Positions 25,080 to 33,099 of a stretch of DNA of 64,000 nt are shown here, one piece after another. The stretch's first letter is position 1; every line of letters begins with the position of its first letter. The stretch is from Streptomyces albofaciens JCM 4342 (GTDB lineage: Bacteria; Actinomycetota; Actinomycetes; Streptomycetales; Streptomycetaceae), in NCBI RefSeq assembly GCF_008634025.1, contig NZ_PDCM01000002.1, positions 3,063,001-3,127,000 of the forward strand, given 5' to 3'. The notes under the pieces are model-generated. The model saw nothing but the letters and a program-made list of their open reading frames with translations, did not search any database and was not told the origin of the DNA. The position numbers were made by a program, and so were the translations under genes.

Positions 25080-26219
25080 ATGCCCCCCGTCTTCGCCCAT
25101 GGCCGCCTCCGCCTCTACCTGCTCAAGCTGCTGGACGAGGCGCCGCGGCACGGTTACGAGATCATCCGCCTGCTGGAGGAGCGCTTCCAGGGGCTGTACG
25201 CGCCGTCCGCCGGCACGGTGTACCCGCGGCTGGCCAAGCTGGAGGCCGAGGGCCTGGTCACCCATACCACCGAGGGCGGCCGCAAGGTCTATTCGATCAC
25301 CGCGGCGGGCCGCGCGGAGCTGGCGGACCGGGGCGGCGAGCTGGCCGACCTGGAGATGGAGATCCGGGAGTCGGTCGCGGCGCTGGCGTCCGACATCCGG
25401 GAGGACGTGAGCGGCTCCGCGCGCGACGTACGCCGCGAGCTGCGGGAGGCCGCCGCGCAGGCACGCGAGGGCCGGCGTGGCGGGCGCCACGGCGGCGAGG
25501 AGCACGGCTTCCCGGACGCGTCCGACTTCTTCGACGGCCGGTACGGCGACCGGGAGGCCTGGCGGCAGGCGAAGGAGGAGTTCCGCCGCGCCAAGGAGGA
25601 GTGGAAGGAGCAGGCCCGGCGGGCCAAGGAGGAGAGCCGGCGGGCCAAGCAGGACGCGCAGCGGGCGCGCAAGCAGGCCCGGGAGGCCCGGTCGTTCGTC
25701 CGGGACGAGGTCCAGGAGGCCATCAAGCGCGTACAGGAACAGGCCCAGGAACATGTACGCACCGGGGACTGGGCCGGGGCCCTGCGCGAGGCGCTGTCGG
25801 AGGTGTCGCGCGAGATGGGCCGGTTCACGGTCGGGCCGGAGGGGGCGGCGGGCGCGGACCGGCCGGGCGGGGGCGCGGGGCCGGCCCCGGAGGACGGCGG
25901 CCCGGTGGGTCCCACCAAGGAAGACGCCGCGGCGCGGCCCGGCGGCGACGGTTCCGGCGCGGCGCGCCCGGAGGCCGCCGGATGGACGCCGGCCGAGCCC
26001 GCGTGGGCGTCCGAGCCCGGCTCCGGCGACCCCGCGCGGGACTTCGACCGGCTGCTGGACCGCTTCCGCGACGACCTGCGGGACGCCGCGCGCGATCACG
26101 GTGTGACGGCGGAGCAGTTGAAGGACGTACGCAGCCGTCTGTCCGCGACCGCCGCGCACGTCGGAGCGCTGCTGCGTGACCCGGAGGCATATGCGGCCGG
26201 ACAGCGGCCGCCGCGCTGA
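25080..26219 (+). CDS. PadR-family regulator with long coiled-coil extension
   Basis: 379 residues. The N-terminal winged helix (~6-85) has L-Y-L-L-K-L-L-D-E-A-P-R-H-G-Y-E-I and A-G-T-V-Y-P-R-L-A-K-L-E. From ~95 the protein becomes helical and highly charged, with an Arg/Lys/Glu/Ala coiled coil (~155-225), then a Gly/Ala/Pro-rich linker and a final helical module (D-F-D-R-L-L-D-R-F-R-D-D-L-R-D-A-A). Ordinary PadR proteins are 110-180 residues, so this is an extended form. It probably autoregulates the DUF4097-padR pair, as is common in the family. A classic hairpin terminator follows. Confidence 0.9.
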   Translation: MPPVFAHGRLRLYLLKLLDEAPRHGYEIIRLLEERFQGLYAPSAGTVYPRLAKLEAEGLVTHTTEGGRKVYSITAAGRAELADRGGELADLEMEIRESVAALASDIREDVSGSARDVRRELREAAAQAREGRRGGRHGGEEHGFPDASDFFDGRYGDREAWRQAKEEFRRAKEEWKEQARRAKEESRRAKQDAQRARKQAREARSFVRDEVQEAIKRVQEQAQEHVRTGDWAGALREALSEVSREMGRFTVGPEGAAGADRPGGGAGPAPEDGGPVGPTKEDAAARPGGDGSGAARPEAAGWTPAEPAWASEPGSGDPARDFDRLLDRFRDDLRDAARDHGVTAEQLKDVRSRLSATAAHVGALLRDPEAYAAGQRPPR

Positions 26220-26259
26220 CTCCGGCACCGAACCACGCGTCGATTACGCACAGTTGCTC

Positions 26260-26317
26260 GCGAGGGTCTGGATTCACCCGCCGTAATCGGGGAAGTCAGA
26301 CCCTCGCACGGCTTTTT
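26260..26317 (+). terminator. Intrinsic terminator after padR
   Basis: GCGAGGGTCTG (26260-26270) and CAGACCCTCGC (26297-26307) form a perfect 11-bp stem, followed within five bases by TTTTT. This is one of the few terminators in the window with a real T-run. Confidence 0.85.
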
Positions 26318-26423
26318 GCCCGGTGCCGGGCTCCGCCGCGAGAAATCGCAGACCTACGGCCGTGTCCGCCCTTACAGTCAACTCTCCCTGTCTGAACGGA
26401 TCTTGAAGGCCAAGAGGTACGCG

Positions 26424-27308
26424 ATGTCGGAATACCCCGCGGTGGCCCGCCGGATGTGGCGCCAGCTGGAGCCCGTCCATGCCCTTCTCTACTTCGCACC
26501 CGAGGCGTTCGAGGAGGCGGCGGCCCTCGGCTTCGACACCGAGTCGCGCTGGCCCAGCTACTTCGCCTGGCGCACGGCACCGCTCGGCGCCGCCGGTCCC
26601 GAGCTGGTGGCCGCGACGTTCTACAGCTTCAGCCCGCGGATGATCGCCCGGTACGTGCCGGCGATCTGGTCGACGGCGGCGCCCGGCAAGATACTGGACG
26701 CGCGACTTCAGGCGGTGGACCGCATACTGACCGGCCTGCTGAGAGCCGGGAAGGTCTCCGCCGACCAGATCGCCGAGGCCGCCCGGCTGGCCCGCCAAGC
26801 GGCCGAGAACGCCTCCATGGCCGCCCGCCCGCTGGCCGCCGCCAACCGCGACCTGCCGTGGCCGGACGCGCCGCACCTGGCGCTCTGGCACGCCATCACG
26901 GTGCTCCGCGAGCACCGCGGCGACGGCCATCTGGCAGCCCTGCTGACCCACGACCTGGAACCGTGCGAGGCCCTGGTGTCGTTCGCCGCGATCGGCGCCG
27001 CGCCGAAGGCCGATTTCAAAGGGCGTGGCTGGTCTTCGCAGGAGTGGAGCGCCGCGCACGACCGGCTGGCCGCGCGCGGCTGGATCGCTCCGGACGGCAG
27101 CCCCACGGACCGGGCCCGGGAGGGCCGCGACGAGGTCGAGCGCATGACGGACCGGCTGGCCGCCGGCCCCTGGCGGGCCCTGGGCCGCTCCCGCGCGGAG
27201 CGTCTCGCCCAGTTGCTGAACCCTCTGCTGGGCGCGATCTCGGAGGCCGGGCTGCTGCCGCGGCACGGGACGCTGGGGATCGGGGCGGTGAAGGTCGCGT
27301 ACCCGTGA
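26424..27308 (+). CDS. SCO6745-family protein, unknown function
   Basis: 294 residues, all-helical. The opening E-P-V-H-A-L-L-Y-F-A-P-E-A and the stretch R-W-P-S-Y-F-A-W-R-T-A-P-L-G are characteristic of the SCO6745 family. ATG 26424 has AAGAGG upstream. The C-terminal half has a helix-turn-helix-like pattern (R-L-A-A-R-G-W-I-A-P-D-G) as in winged-helix regulators, so a regulatory or enzyme role are both possible. Monocistronic between a terminator and a repeat block. Confidence 0.82.
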   Translation: MSEYPAVARRMWRQLEPVHALLYFAPEAFEEAAALGFDTESRWPSYFAWRTAPLGAAGPELVAATFYSFSPRMIARYVPAIWSTAAPGKILDARLQAVDRILTGLLRAGKVSADQIAEAARLARQAAENASMAARPLAAANRDLPWPDAPHLALWHAITVLREHRGDGHLAALLTHDLEPCEALVSFAAIGAAPKADFKGRGWSSQEWSAAHDRLAARGWIAPDGSPTDRAREGRDEVERMTDRLAAGPWRALGRSRAERLAQLLNPLLGAISEAGLLPRHGTLGIGAVKVAYP

Positions 27309-27340
27309 CGGACCGGCGTACGGCCGTGGCCCGCGACGCC

Positions 27341-27470
27341 TCTCGTACGGGACGGGCCCGCAGCCCTCGTACGGCACAGGGCCCACAACTCGCGTGACGG
27401 GACAGGCCCGCACCCCACGGCGGGCCCCGCACACCACGGCAGGCCCCACACCCCACGGCGGCCCCGCCCC
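27341..27470. repeat. Degenerate tandem repeats: three ~24-bp then three 19-bp units
   Basis: Units beginning CTCGTACGG or CTCGCGTGACGG occur at 27341, 27366 and 27389. They are followed by three exact-length 19-bp units (CCCACGGCGGGCCCCGCAC and variants) at 27414, 27433 and 27452. They fill the space between two converging stops. Confidence 0.65.
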
Positions 27471-27472
27471 GC

Positions 27473-28036
27473 TCACCCCGCCGGAGCCCGCTCCCCCAGC
27501 ACCCGTACGACATCCGCGTGCGTGACCCCGTGCTCGGCCAGTACGGACGCGGCGAGGCCGGGCCTGGCCACCATGGCGAGCAGCAGGTGTTCGTCGCCGA
27601 TGTGCTTGTCCCCGCGGCCGAGCGCGACGCGCAGCGACCGCTCCAGCACGGACTTGGCCTCCCGGTCGAACGGCCCGCGCAGCGAGCGCCCGCGCCGGGC
27701 GGGCGGCCCGGAGGCGGCGGCGAGCGCGCCCGCGCCGTGCGCCCGCTCCACCCGCGTGACGACCTCCGACACGTCGATGCCGAGCCCGGCCAGCGCCTCC
27801 GCGTCGGCGGCCGTCATGCCGCCCCGGCGCCGGGCCTCGTCCAGCGACCGCAGGACCGACGCCCGGCGCTCGCGCACGCCGAGGGCGGCGAGCGCCTCGG
27901 CGCCCGGGGAGCCCCGGCCGTCCAGCAGGGCGAGCAGCAGCTCGCCCTCGCCGACCGTGCCGGGGCCCGGCCGTACCGCGTAGGCGGGGGCGCCCCGCAC
28001 CACGTCCCGGGCGCTCGCCGTGAACCGTTCGAACAT
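27473..28036 (-). CDS. Clp N-terminal-domain protein (ClpC N-domain-like)
   Basis: 187 residues. It carries two Clp N-type repeats: F-E-R-F-T-A-S-A-R-D-V-V at the start with G-E-G-E-L-L-L-A-L-L, and F-D-R-E-A-K-S-V-L-E-R-S-L-R with I-G-D-E-H-L-L-L-A-M-V in the second half. No AAA+ domain follows, so it is a free-standing Clp N domain, which may bind substrates or compete with ClpC adaptors. ATG 28036 overlaps the stop of the upstream HTH gene (TGATG), so the two are coupled. Confidence 0.9.
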   Translation of the reverse strand: MFERFTASARDVVRGAPAYAVRPGPGTVGEGELLLALLDGRGSPGAEALAALGVRERRASVLRSLDEARRRGGMTAADAEALAGLGIDVSEVVTRVERAHGAGALAAASGPPARRGRSLRGPFDREAKSVLERSLRVALGRGDKHIGDEHLLLAMVARPGLAASVLAEHGVTHADVVRVLGERAPAG

Positions 28037-28245
28037 CAACGCCTCCCGTACTTCTTGTGGACCGCCTGCCTGCTGACTCCCAGCTCGGCGGCGATCTCCT
28101 GCCACGACCAGCCCTTCACACGGGCGCTGCGCACCTGTACGGCTTCCAGCTGCTCCAGCAGCCGGCGGAGCGCGGCGACGGCGCGCAGGCCGATCCGGGG
28201 GTCCTGGTCGCCCGCCCGCTCGGCGAGCTTCGTTGCTTCGCTCAT
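28036..28245 (-). CDS. Small HTH regulator paired with Clp-N protein
   Basis: 69 residues. The C-terminal half is a classic HTH: W-S-W-Q-E-I-A-A-E-L-G-V-S-R-Q-A-V-H-K-K-Y. The N-terminal helix (L-R-A-V-A-A-L-R-R-L-L-E-Q-L-E) may dimerise. ATG 28245 has no ribosome site; the transcript is predicted to begin at or within a base of the ATG, so it is probably leaderless. The promoter carries a perfect inverted repeat, fitting autoregulation of this two-gene operon. Confidence 0.9.
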   Translation of the reverse strand: MSEATKLAERAGDQDPRIGLRAVAALRRLLEQLEAVQVRSARVKGWSWQEIAAELGVSRQAVHKKYGRR

Positions 28246-28251
28246 GCTGTC

Positions 28252-28280
28252 AATTTAGGTTGACACGGGGGCGGTGTCAA
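28252..28280 (-). promoter_or_regulatory. Consensus promoter with embedded operator, leaderless start
   Basis: On the minus strand TTGACA (28275-28280), 17-bp spacer, TAAATT (28252-28257). A perfect repeat TTGACAC...GTGTCAA spans 28260-28280 and covers the -35 and most of the spacer. The predicted start site, ~7 bases after the -10, is the A of ATG 28245. Confidence 0.8.
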
Positions 28281-28282
28281 TG

Positions 28283-28486
28283 ATGGTTGACGCCACGGAT
28301 CGCGCTCCTCCCGGCCACGGCAGCCGTGTTCTGGACTACGCGCAGTGGACGGACGACGACGCGTACGGGGAACGGGTACGCCACCGGCGGCCCGCCGCCG
28401 TCAGCCGTACCGACGAGTCGATTCCCGGCATTCGGCGGCCCGGAGTGACCCGGTACGCGCGCCACCGCGGCTACGCACCCGACGGG
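28283..28486 (+). pseudogene. Fragment resembling an antibiotic-biosynthesis-monooxygenase (ABM) domain
   Basis: A plus-strand frame reads S-R-V-L-D-Y-A-Q-W-T-D-D-D-A-Y-G-E-R-V and later S-I-P-G-I-R-R-P-G-V-T-R-Y-A-R-H-R-G-Y. This resembles the middle and C-terminus of small ABM-domain proteins (V-x-x-Y-x-Q-W-x-S-x-E-A-x). The expected N-terminal half is missing, there is no start signal of its own, and the frame runs on into the next gene's antisense without a stop. I read it as a decayed remnant. Together with the orphan start at 28533 it accounts for most of the 331-bp gap. Confidence 0.4.
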
Positions 28487-28532
28487 ACCGCCCGTCGGCA
28501 GCCCGGCCCAGCGGTCACCCCACAGGAGCCCG

Positions 28533-28601
28533 ATGAACATCCCGACCCTGAGCATCCGCGCCGAGTCCGGGCACGGTCACGTCAGGATCCGGTCGAGGTG
28601 A
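28533..28601 (+). other. Orphan gene start: ATG with good ribosome site, 22 codons
   Basis: CAGGAG precedes ATG 28533 by five bases, and the frame reads M-N-I-P-T-L-S-I-R-A-E-S-G-H-G-H-V-R-I-R before TGA 28599-28601. It overlaps the end of the converging TetR gene. It may be a truncated gene whose remainder was lost, or a short real peptide. Confidence 0.3.
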
Positions 28602-29356
28602 TAGTCGATCGTGGCCTGGACGTCGGTCATCGTGCGGCGCCCGTGGAGCACGTCCATCCCCAGCCCGGTGACGCCCGACACCAGCAGGTCCGCCTCGCGC
28701 GCGGGGTCGACACCGGCCCGTACCGCGCCGGCACCCCGGATCAGGTCGGCGACCAGGGACTCCACGGCCTGTTCGCCGTGCAGGAACACCTCGGCCATCG
28801 CGGGGTCGGCCAGGCTGCGCACGAAGTACGCGGTGAACACGCGGAGCGCCAGGGCGCGTTGCTCGTCCAGCGGGAGGAATTCGACCAGCACGGCGCGCAG
28901 GACGGCCCGCAGGTCGCCGCGCTCGTGCAGGCCGCTCATGCGCGCGCGGGCGCGGCGGTCGTTCTCCTCGTGCAGCATGCGCAGCGCCTCGACCAGCAGG
29001 CGGTGCTTGCTGCCGAAGTAGTACTGGACCACGCGCAGCGACACCCCGGCCTCCGCGGCGACCTCGCGCATGCTCACGGCTTCCAGTCCGCGCGCGGCCG
29101 CGATCCGCCAGACGGCCTCGGCGACCTGGCGCCGACGCCGCTCCCGCGCGCCGTCCGCCGGAGGTCCGGGCGGCGGGGACTGCTCTCCGGGGGCGGCGGG
29201 CCCCTCCTCGGGACGGTCCGCCGCACGGGCCTTCCTGCGCCGCCGGTACGCCTTCGCCTGGCAGCTCCGCGAGCAGTACGCGGGCGGGCGCCCCCGGACC
29301 GCCGCGGGCAGCCCCGTACCGCAGACCCGGCACCCGGCCGCCTTTTCGTCACGCAT
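28577..29356 (-). CDS. TetR regulator with N-terminal Cys4 zinc-ribbon-like module
   Basis: 259 residues. The first ~40 carry C-R-V-C-G-T-G-L-P and Y-C-S-R-S-C-Q-A-K-A-Y-R-R-R-R, two Cys pairs that look like a small zinc-binding finger. After a Pro-rich linker comes a TetR HTH (~80-125, V-S-M-R-E-V-A-A-E-A-G-V-S-L-R-V-V-Q-Y-Y-F) and a C-terminal ligand domain (D-E-Q-R-A-L-A-L-R-V-F-T-A-Y-F). Ordinary TetR proteins lack the finger. ATG 29356 is chosen over GTG 29377; neither has a ribosome site. A palindrome between this gene and the divergent membrane protein may be its operator. Confidence 0.88.
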   Translation of the reverse strand: MRDEKAAGCRVCGTGLPAAVRGRPPAYCSRSCQAKAYRRRRKARAADRPEEGPAAPGEQSPPPGPPADGARERRRRQVAEAVWRIAAARGLEAVSMREVAAEAGVSLRVVQYYFGSKHRLLVEALRMLHEENDRRARARMSGLHERGDLRAVLRAVLVEFLPLDEQRALALRVFTAYFVRSLADPAMAEVFLHGEQAVESLVADLIRGAGAVRAGVDPAREADLLVSGVTGLGMDVLHGRRTMTDVQATIDYHLDRILT

Positions 29357-29437
29357 GGGGACAGCGTATCGCGCCACGAGAAGCGTGACGAATATCAGAT
29401 GGTCGCTGCTGAGTCAAGACATCGCGCACGATCCTTT

Positions 29438-29451
29438 GATACGGTCGTATC
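29438..29451. promoter_or_regulatory. Palindromic operator candidate
   Basis: GATACG-GT-CGTATC, a perfect 6-bp inverted repeat with a 2-bp centre, lies 42 bases before the membrane-protein start and 82 bases before the divergent TetR start. Suitable size and place for a TetR-family operator. Confidence 0.4.
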
Positions 29452-29492
29452 CATCGCGCGGGAAACGCCCTCACGAGAACGGGGACACGACC

Positions 29493-29786
29493 ATGAATGA
29501 AGCCTGGTACCGACTGCTGTCCATCCTGGTGTTCACCGTGGGCTTCTGGGAGGGGCCCGCGGCCATCCTCTACCGGGTCATCGGCGACGACCACGGCATC
29601 CCCATGCGGCCCGTCAACTACCTGGACGCGCCCTGGAACTACGTCGCCTCGGGTGCCGTGATCGTCGCGGCCGTCGCCCTGCTCGCCGTCCTGGACAAGG
29701 GGCGCGAGAGGGCGCTGGCCCGCGACCGGAACGCCGGGGCGGCCCGTACGCACGCGGGCACGCGTACGGACACACCCGCGGGCTGA
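29493..29786 (+). CDS. Small two-pass membrane protein, unknown function
   Basis: 97 residues. Two hydrophobic segments: W-Y-R-L-L-S-I-L-V-F-T-V-G-F-W (~5-25) and Y-V-A-S-G-A-V-I-V-A-A-V-A-L-L-A-V-L (~49-68), with a loop D-D-H-G-I-P-M-R-P-V-N-Y between them and a charged tail. I do not recognise the family. The divergent TetR regulator suggests it is the regulated target, perhaps a small exporter subunit or stress protein. Confidence 0.75.
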   Translation: MNEAWYRLLSILVFTVGFWEGPAAILYRVIGDDHGIPMRPVNYLDAPWNYVASGAVIVAAVALLAVLDKGRERALARDRNAGAARTHAGTRTDTPAG

Positions 29787-29818
29787 GGCGCCCGCCCGGC
29801 CCCGGCGCCGCGCCACCG

Positions 29819-30430
29819 TCACATCAGCTTGTAGACCTGCCCGGTCTGCCCGCCCTCGACCGAGCGGACGTACGCCGCCGCCACCCGGTCCAGGCCCACC
29901 GACTCGACACCGGGGAAGAAGGCGCCGTAGTCCGGGAGGGATTCGGTGACCACGGTCGGGCTCACCGCGTTGACGCGCTGCGGCGCGATGTCGACCGCGG
30001 CGGCCCGTACGAACGACTCCACCGCGCCGTTGGCCATCGCCGCGGCGCTGGCCGTGGGGATCGGGTCGTGGGCGAGGACGCCGGTGATCAGCGTGAAGGA
30101 GCCGCGTGCGGCGATGCGGGCGGTGCCCTGGCGCACCAGCTCGATCTGGCTGAGCACCTTGCCGCGGAAGCCCGCCGCGTAGTCCTCGGCCGTCATCTCG
30201 GCGACCGGCTTGAAGGGGACGTCACCGGCCGCGCTCACCACCGCGTCCAGCGTCCCGGCCCGCTCGGCGGCCCGGTCGTACGCCTCGGTGACCTGCGCCG
30301 GGTCGGTGATGTCCAGCCGCAGGTCGCCGCCGCGGCGGCCGACGGTGATGACCTGGTGGCCGCGTCCGGCCAGCGTCTTGTGTACGGCGGAGCCGAGTTT
30401 TCCGGTCGCGCCGATCAGAAGGATCTTCAT
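29819..30430 (-). CDS. Short-chain dehydrogenase/reductase
   Basis: 203 residues, shorter than the classical ~250. The Rossmann start M-K-I-L-L-I-G-A-T-G-K-L-G, a second motif D-A-V-V-S-A-A-G-D and a late V-N-A-V-S-P-T-V-V-T-E are typical. The usual Y-x-x-x-K is replaced by a stretch with Ser/Ala (P-T-A-S-A-A-A-M-A-N-G), so catalysis may differ or be lost. Divergent from a LysR gene 123 bp away, which likely controls it. Confidence 0.85.
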   Translation of the reverse strand: MKILLIGATGKLGSAVHKTLAGRGHQVITVGRRGGDLRLDITDPAQVTEAYDRAAERAGTLDAVVSAAGDVPFKPVAEMTAEDYAAGFRGKVLSQIELVRQGTARIAARGSFTLITGVLAHDPIPTASAAAMANGAVESFVRAAAVDIAPQRVNAVSPTVVTESLPDYGAFFPGVESVGLDRVAAAYVRSVEGGQTGQVYKLM

Positions 30431-30553
30431 ACGGACGACGCTAGGCCGGGCCGCTCACGGGAGGGAAATGCCTTCCGCGGGGGATTTATGCTCGGAGGTT
30501 ATGAGTGACGAACGGCAAGGGTGTGGACGGCCGGACCGGAGCGGGAGCGCACG

Positions 30554-31459
30554 GTGAACGTCGAGCTGCGGCACCTGCGGGCCCTGGCCGCCATCGGCGA
30601 CGAGGGCACGATCACCGGCGCGGCGGCGGCCCTGCACATCAGCCAGCCCGCCCTGTCCCGCACGCTGGAGCAGCTGGAGAGCCGGCTGGGCACCTCGCTG
30701 GCCGAGCGGACCACCCGACGGCTGCGGCTCACCCCGGCGGGACAGCGGCTGTACGAGCACGCCCACCGCATCCTCACCCAGCTCGACGACGCGCTGGCCG
30801 AGGCGACGGCCGGGCCACGGCCGCTGCGGGCCGGGTTCGTCTGGGCCGCGCTCGGCCGGCACACGGTGCCGCTGCTGCGCGAGTGGCGGCGGGCACGCCC
30901 CGACGTGCCCGTGGAGGTGCACCGGCTCGCCGACCCCGAGGCCGAGCTGCGCCGCGGCACCGTCGATCTCGCCTTTCTGCGCACGCCCCCGGCGGACGAC
31001 GGGGTGCTGCACACCGTTCCGCTGTACCAGGAACGGCGGATGGCCGCGCTGTGCGAGAGCGACCCGCTGGCCGGTGCCGACGCGGTCGGGCTGGCCGATC
31101 TGGCCGGCCACTCGATCGCGCTGTGCGCCACGGCGTGCACCACCAGCACCGCACTGTGGCCCGCCGGGCGGCGGCCGCGCCACACCTTCGAGGTCGCCAA
31201 CGTGGACGAGTGGCTGACGGCGATCGCGACCGGCGAGGCGGCCGGGGTGACGGCCGAGGCCACCGGGCACAGCCATCCGCATCCGGGCGTGCGGTACCTG
31301 CCGATCACCGACGCCGGTCCGCTCACGGTCCTGCTGGCCCGGCCCCGTACGGCCACCCACCCGGCCACCGCCGCCTTCGCCGACCACGCGCGGCGCGTCC
31401 TGCGCGGCAGCGCGGGCCACCCGCTCAGTCCGCCGCAGCCGTCCGCACCGTCAGGGTGA
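30554..31459 (+). CDS. LysR-family regulator
   Basis: 301 residues. The N-terminal HTH (V-E-L-R-H-L-R-A-L-A-A-I with A-A-A-L-H-I-S-Q-P-A-L-S-R-T-L-E-Q-L-E) is followed by the substrate-binding domain. GTG 30554 has GGGAG six bases upstream; the frame is open to 30521. The gene is divergent from the SDR gene, the classical LysR arrangement, so it probably controls that enzyme. Its last 35 bp overlap the converging HutD gene. Confidence 0.9.
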   Translation: MNVELRHLRALAAIGDEGTITGAAAALHISQPALSRTLEQLESRLGTSLAERTTRRLRLTPAGQRLYEHAHRILTQLDDALAEATAGPRPLRAGFVWAALGRHTVPLLREWRRARPDVPVEVHRLADPEAELRRGTVDLAFLRTPPADDGVLHTVPLYQERRMAALCESDPLAGADAVGLADLAGHSIALCATACTTSTALWPAGRRPRHTFEVANVDEWLTAIATGEAAGVTAEATGHSHPHPGVRYLPITDAGPLTVLLARPRTATHPATAAFADHARRVLRGSAGHPLSPPQPSAPSG

Positions 31460-32036
31460 CCACGGCCGCGACGCCGTCCGTACGCAGCGAGACGCCCGCG
31501 TCGGCGGGCAGGAGCGCGGCGTCGTGGCGCTCCAGCGGGAGCGGGGGCGCGGCGGGTCCGCAGCCGTCCAGCGCCGTACGGCCGGAGAGCGCGACGATCA
31601 GCCGCGTGCGCTCCTCGCCCGGCTCCGGCGGGGCGGTGACCGGGCGCGGTTCGGCGGCGTACCGGCCCCGCGCCAGCTCCACGGTCGCCGTCGAACGCCC
31701 GCGCCGCAGCATCACGTTGAAGTTGACCACCGGCCCGTCCAGGAGACGGCAGTCGGTGGGCGCGTCGCCGGGGAAGGTGAAGGGGCGCAGGCCCGGCAGG
31801 GTGTGGCGGGTGCCGTCGACGGTCAGTTCCAGCCCGGCGCCCTCCGCCACCGTCAGGACGCGGTCGACGCCGGGCAGCTCCGAGTACGGGCCGTCCCGGC
31901 CCACCTCGGCCAGGCTCACCCGCCAGTCGAAGGCGTCCCAGCCCGCGCCGGGCGGCGCGGCTGCGATCTCCCGCGTCACGCCGCCGCCGTTGCTCCAGGC
32001 CGATGCCGTACGGCCGGCCGCGCGCAGCACCCGCAC
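31425..32036 (-). CDS. HutD/Ves-family cupin protein
   Basis: 203 residues. The N-terminal W-S-N-G-G-G-V-T-R-E-I and F-D-W-R-V-S-L-A-E-V are signature motifs of HutD/Ves, a bicupin fold; later P-F-T-F-P-G-D and N-F-N-V-M-L-R-R-G fit the second half. The GTG 32036 start has GGAGGGGG five bases upstream. The role in Streptomyces is unclear; in other bacteria HutD is linked to histidine use. No hut genes are adjacent. Same strand as the oxidoreductase gene, 26 bp downstream of it. Confidence 0.86.
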   Translation of the reverse strand: MRVLRAAGRTASAWSNGGGVTREIAAAPPGAGWDAFDWRVSLAEVGRDGPYSELPGVDRVLTVAEGAGLELTVDGTRHTLPGLRPFTFPGDAPTDCRLLDGPVVNFNVMLRRGRSTATVELARGRYAAEPRPVTAPPEPGEERTRLIVALSGRTALDGCGPAAPPLPLERHDAALLPADAGVSLRTDGVAAVVTLTVRTAAAD

Positions 32037-32062
32037 CCGCGCCCCCTCCCCGCTCCCGTGCC

Positions 32063-33025
32063 TCAGACCGTCAGGACGACCTTGCCGAACATCTCGCCCT
32101 CGGCCAGCTTCGCGAACCCCTCGCGGGCCCGGTCCAGCGGCAGCGTCGTGTCGATGACGGGCCGTACGCCCTTGGCCGCGCAGAAGTTCAGCAGCGAGGC
32201 CAGTTCGTCCTTGCTGCCCATGGTGGAGCCGACGACCTTCAGCTCCAGGAAGAAGATCCGGTTCAGCTCCGTGCGTTCGGGGTTGAAGCCGCTGGTGGCG
32301 CCCGAGATGACGAGGGTGCCGCCGGGCTTGAGGGACTTGACCGAGTGGGACCAGGTGGCGGCGCCGACCGTCTCGATCACGGCGTCCACCCGCTGCGGCA
32401 GCCGCTCGCCGGTGGGCAGGGCGGCCTCGGCGCCCAGTTCGACGGCGCGCTTGCGCTTGTCCTCGCTGCGGCTGGTGGCGAAGACCCGCAGGCCGGCCGC
32501 CGCGCCCAGCACGATCGCCGCGGTGGCCACGCCGCCGCCCGCGCCCTGGACGAGCACGCTGTCCCCGGGCCGCACCCCGGCGTTGGTGAACAGCATGCGG
32601 TACGCGGTCAGCCAGGCCGTCGGCAGGCACGCGGCCTCGGCGAAGGACAGTTCCCGCGGCTTGGGCAGCACGTTCCAGGCGGGGACGGTGACCTGCTCGG
32701 CGAAGGTGCCCTGGTAGCGCTCGGTGAGGATGGAGCGCGGCTCGTCGGGGCCGACGCCGTGCCCGCTCTGGCCGATGACCGAGTGGACGACGACCTCGTT
32801 GCCGTCCTGGTCGGTACCGGCCGCGTCACAGCCGAGGATCATGGGCAGCGCCTCCTCCCCGAGCCCCACGCCGCGCAGCGACCACAGGTCGTGGTGGTTG
32901 AGGGAGGCGGCCTTGACGTTGACGGTCGTCCAGCCGGGGCGTGCCTCGGGAGCCGGGCGCTCCCCCAGTTCGAGGCCGTTCAGCGGCTGGTCCCGGTCGA
33001 TGCGGGCGGCGTAGGCAGCAAACAT
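32063..33025 (-). CDS. Zinc-binding alcohol dehydrogenase / quinone oxidoreductase family
   Basis: 320 residues, medium-chain reductase type. GroES-like half with N-H-H-D-L-W and G-C-D-A-A-G; cofactor half with V-L-V-Q-G-A-G-G-G-V-A-T and a following strand that favours NADPH (T-S-R-S-E-D-K). The structural-zinc Cys cluster is absent, as in quinone-oxidoreductase-like members. ATG 33025 was chosen; the frame upstream to 33175 has no support. A small operon with HutD is possible. Confidence 0.9.
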   Translation of the reverse strand: MFAAYAARIDRDQPLNGLELGERPAPEARPGWTTVNVKAASLNHHDLWSLRGVGLGEEALPMILGCDAAGTDQDGNEVVVHSVIGQSGHGVGPDEPRSILTERYQGTFAEQVTVPAWNVLPKPRELSFAEAACLPTAWLTAYRMLFTNAGVRPGDSVLVQGAGGGVATAAIVLGAAAGLRVFATSRSEDKRKRAVELGAEAALPTGERLPQRVDAVIETVGAATWSHSVKSLKPGGTLVISGATSGFNPERTELNRIFFLELKVVGSTMGSKDELASLLNFCAAKGVRPVIDTTLPLDRAREGFAKLAEGEMFGKVVLTV

Positions 33026-33099
33026 GATCCCAACGTAGGGCGCGCGGGGGCCGGGCGGTACCGCGCCGCGGTGTGACACGCGCCGCGCCCGGAAACGGC

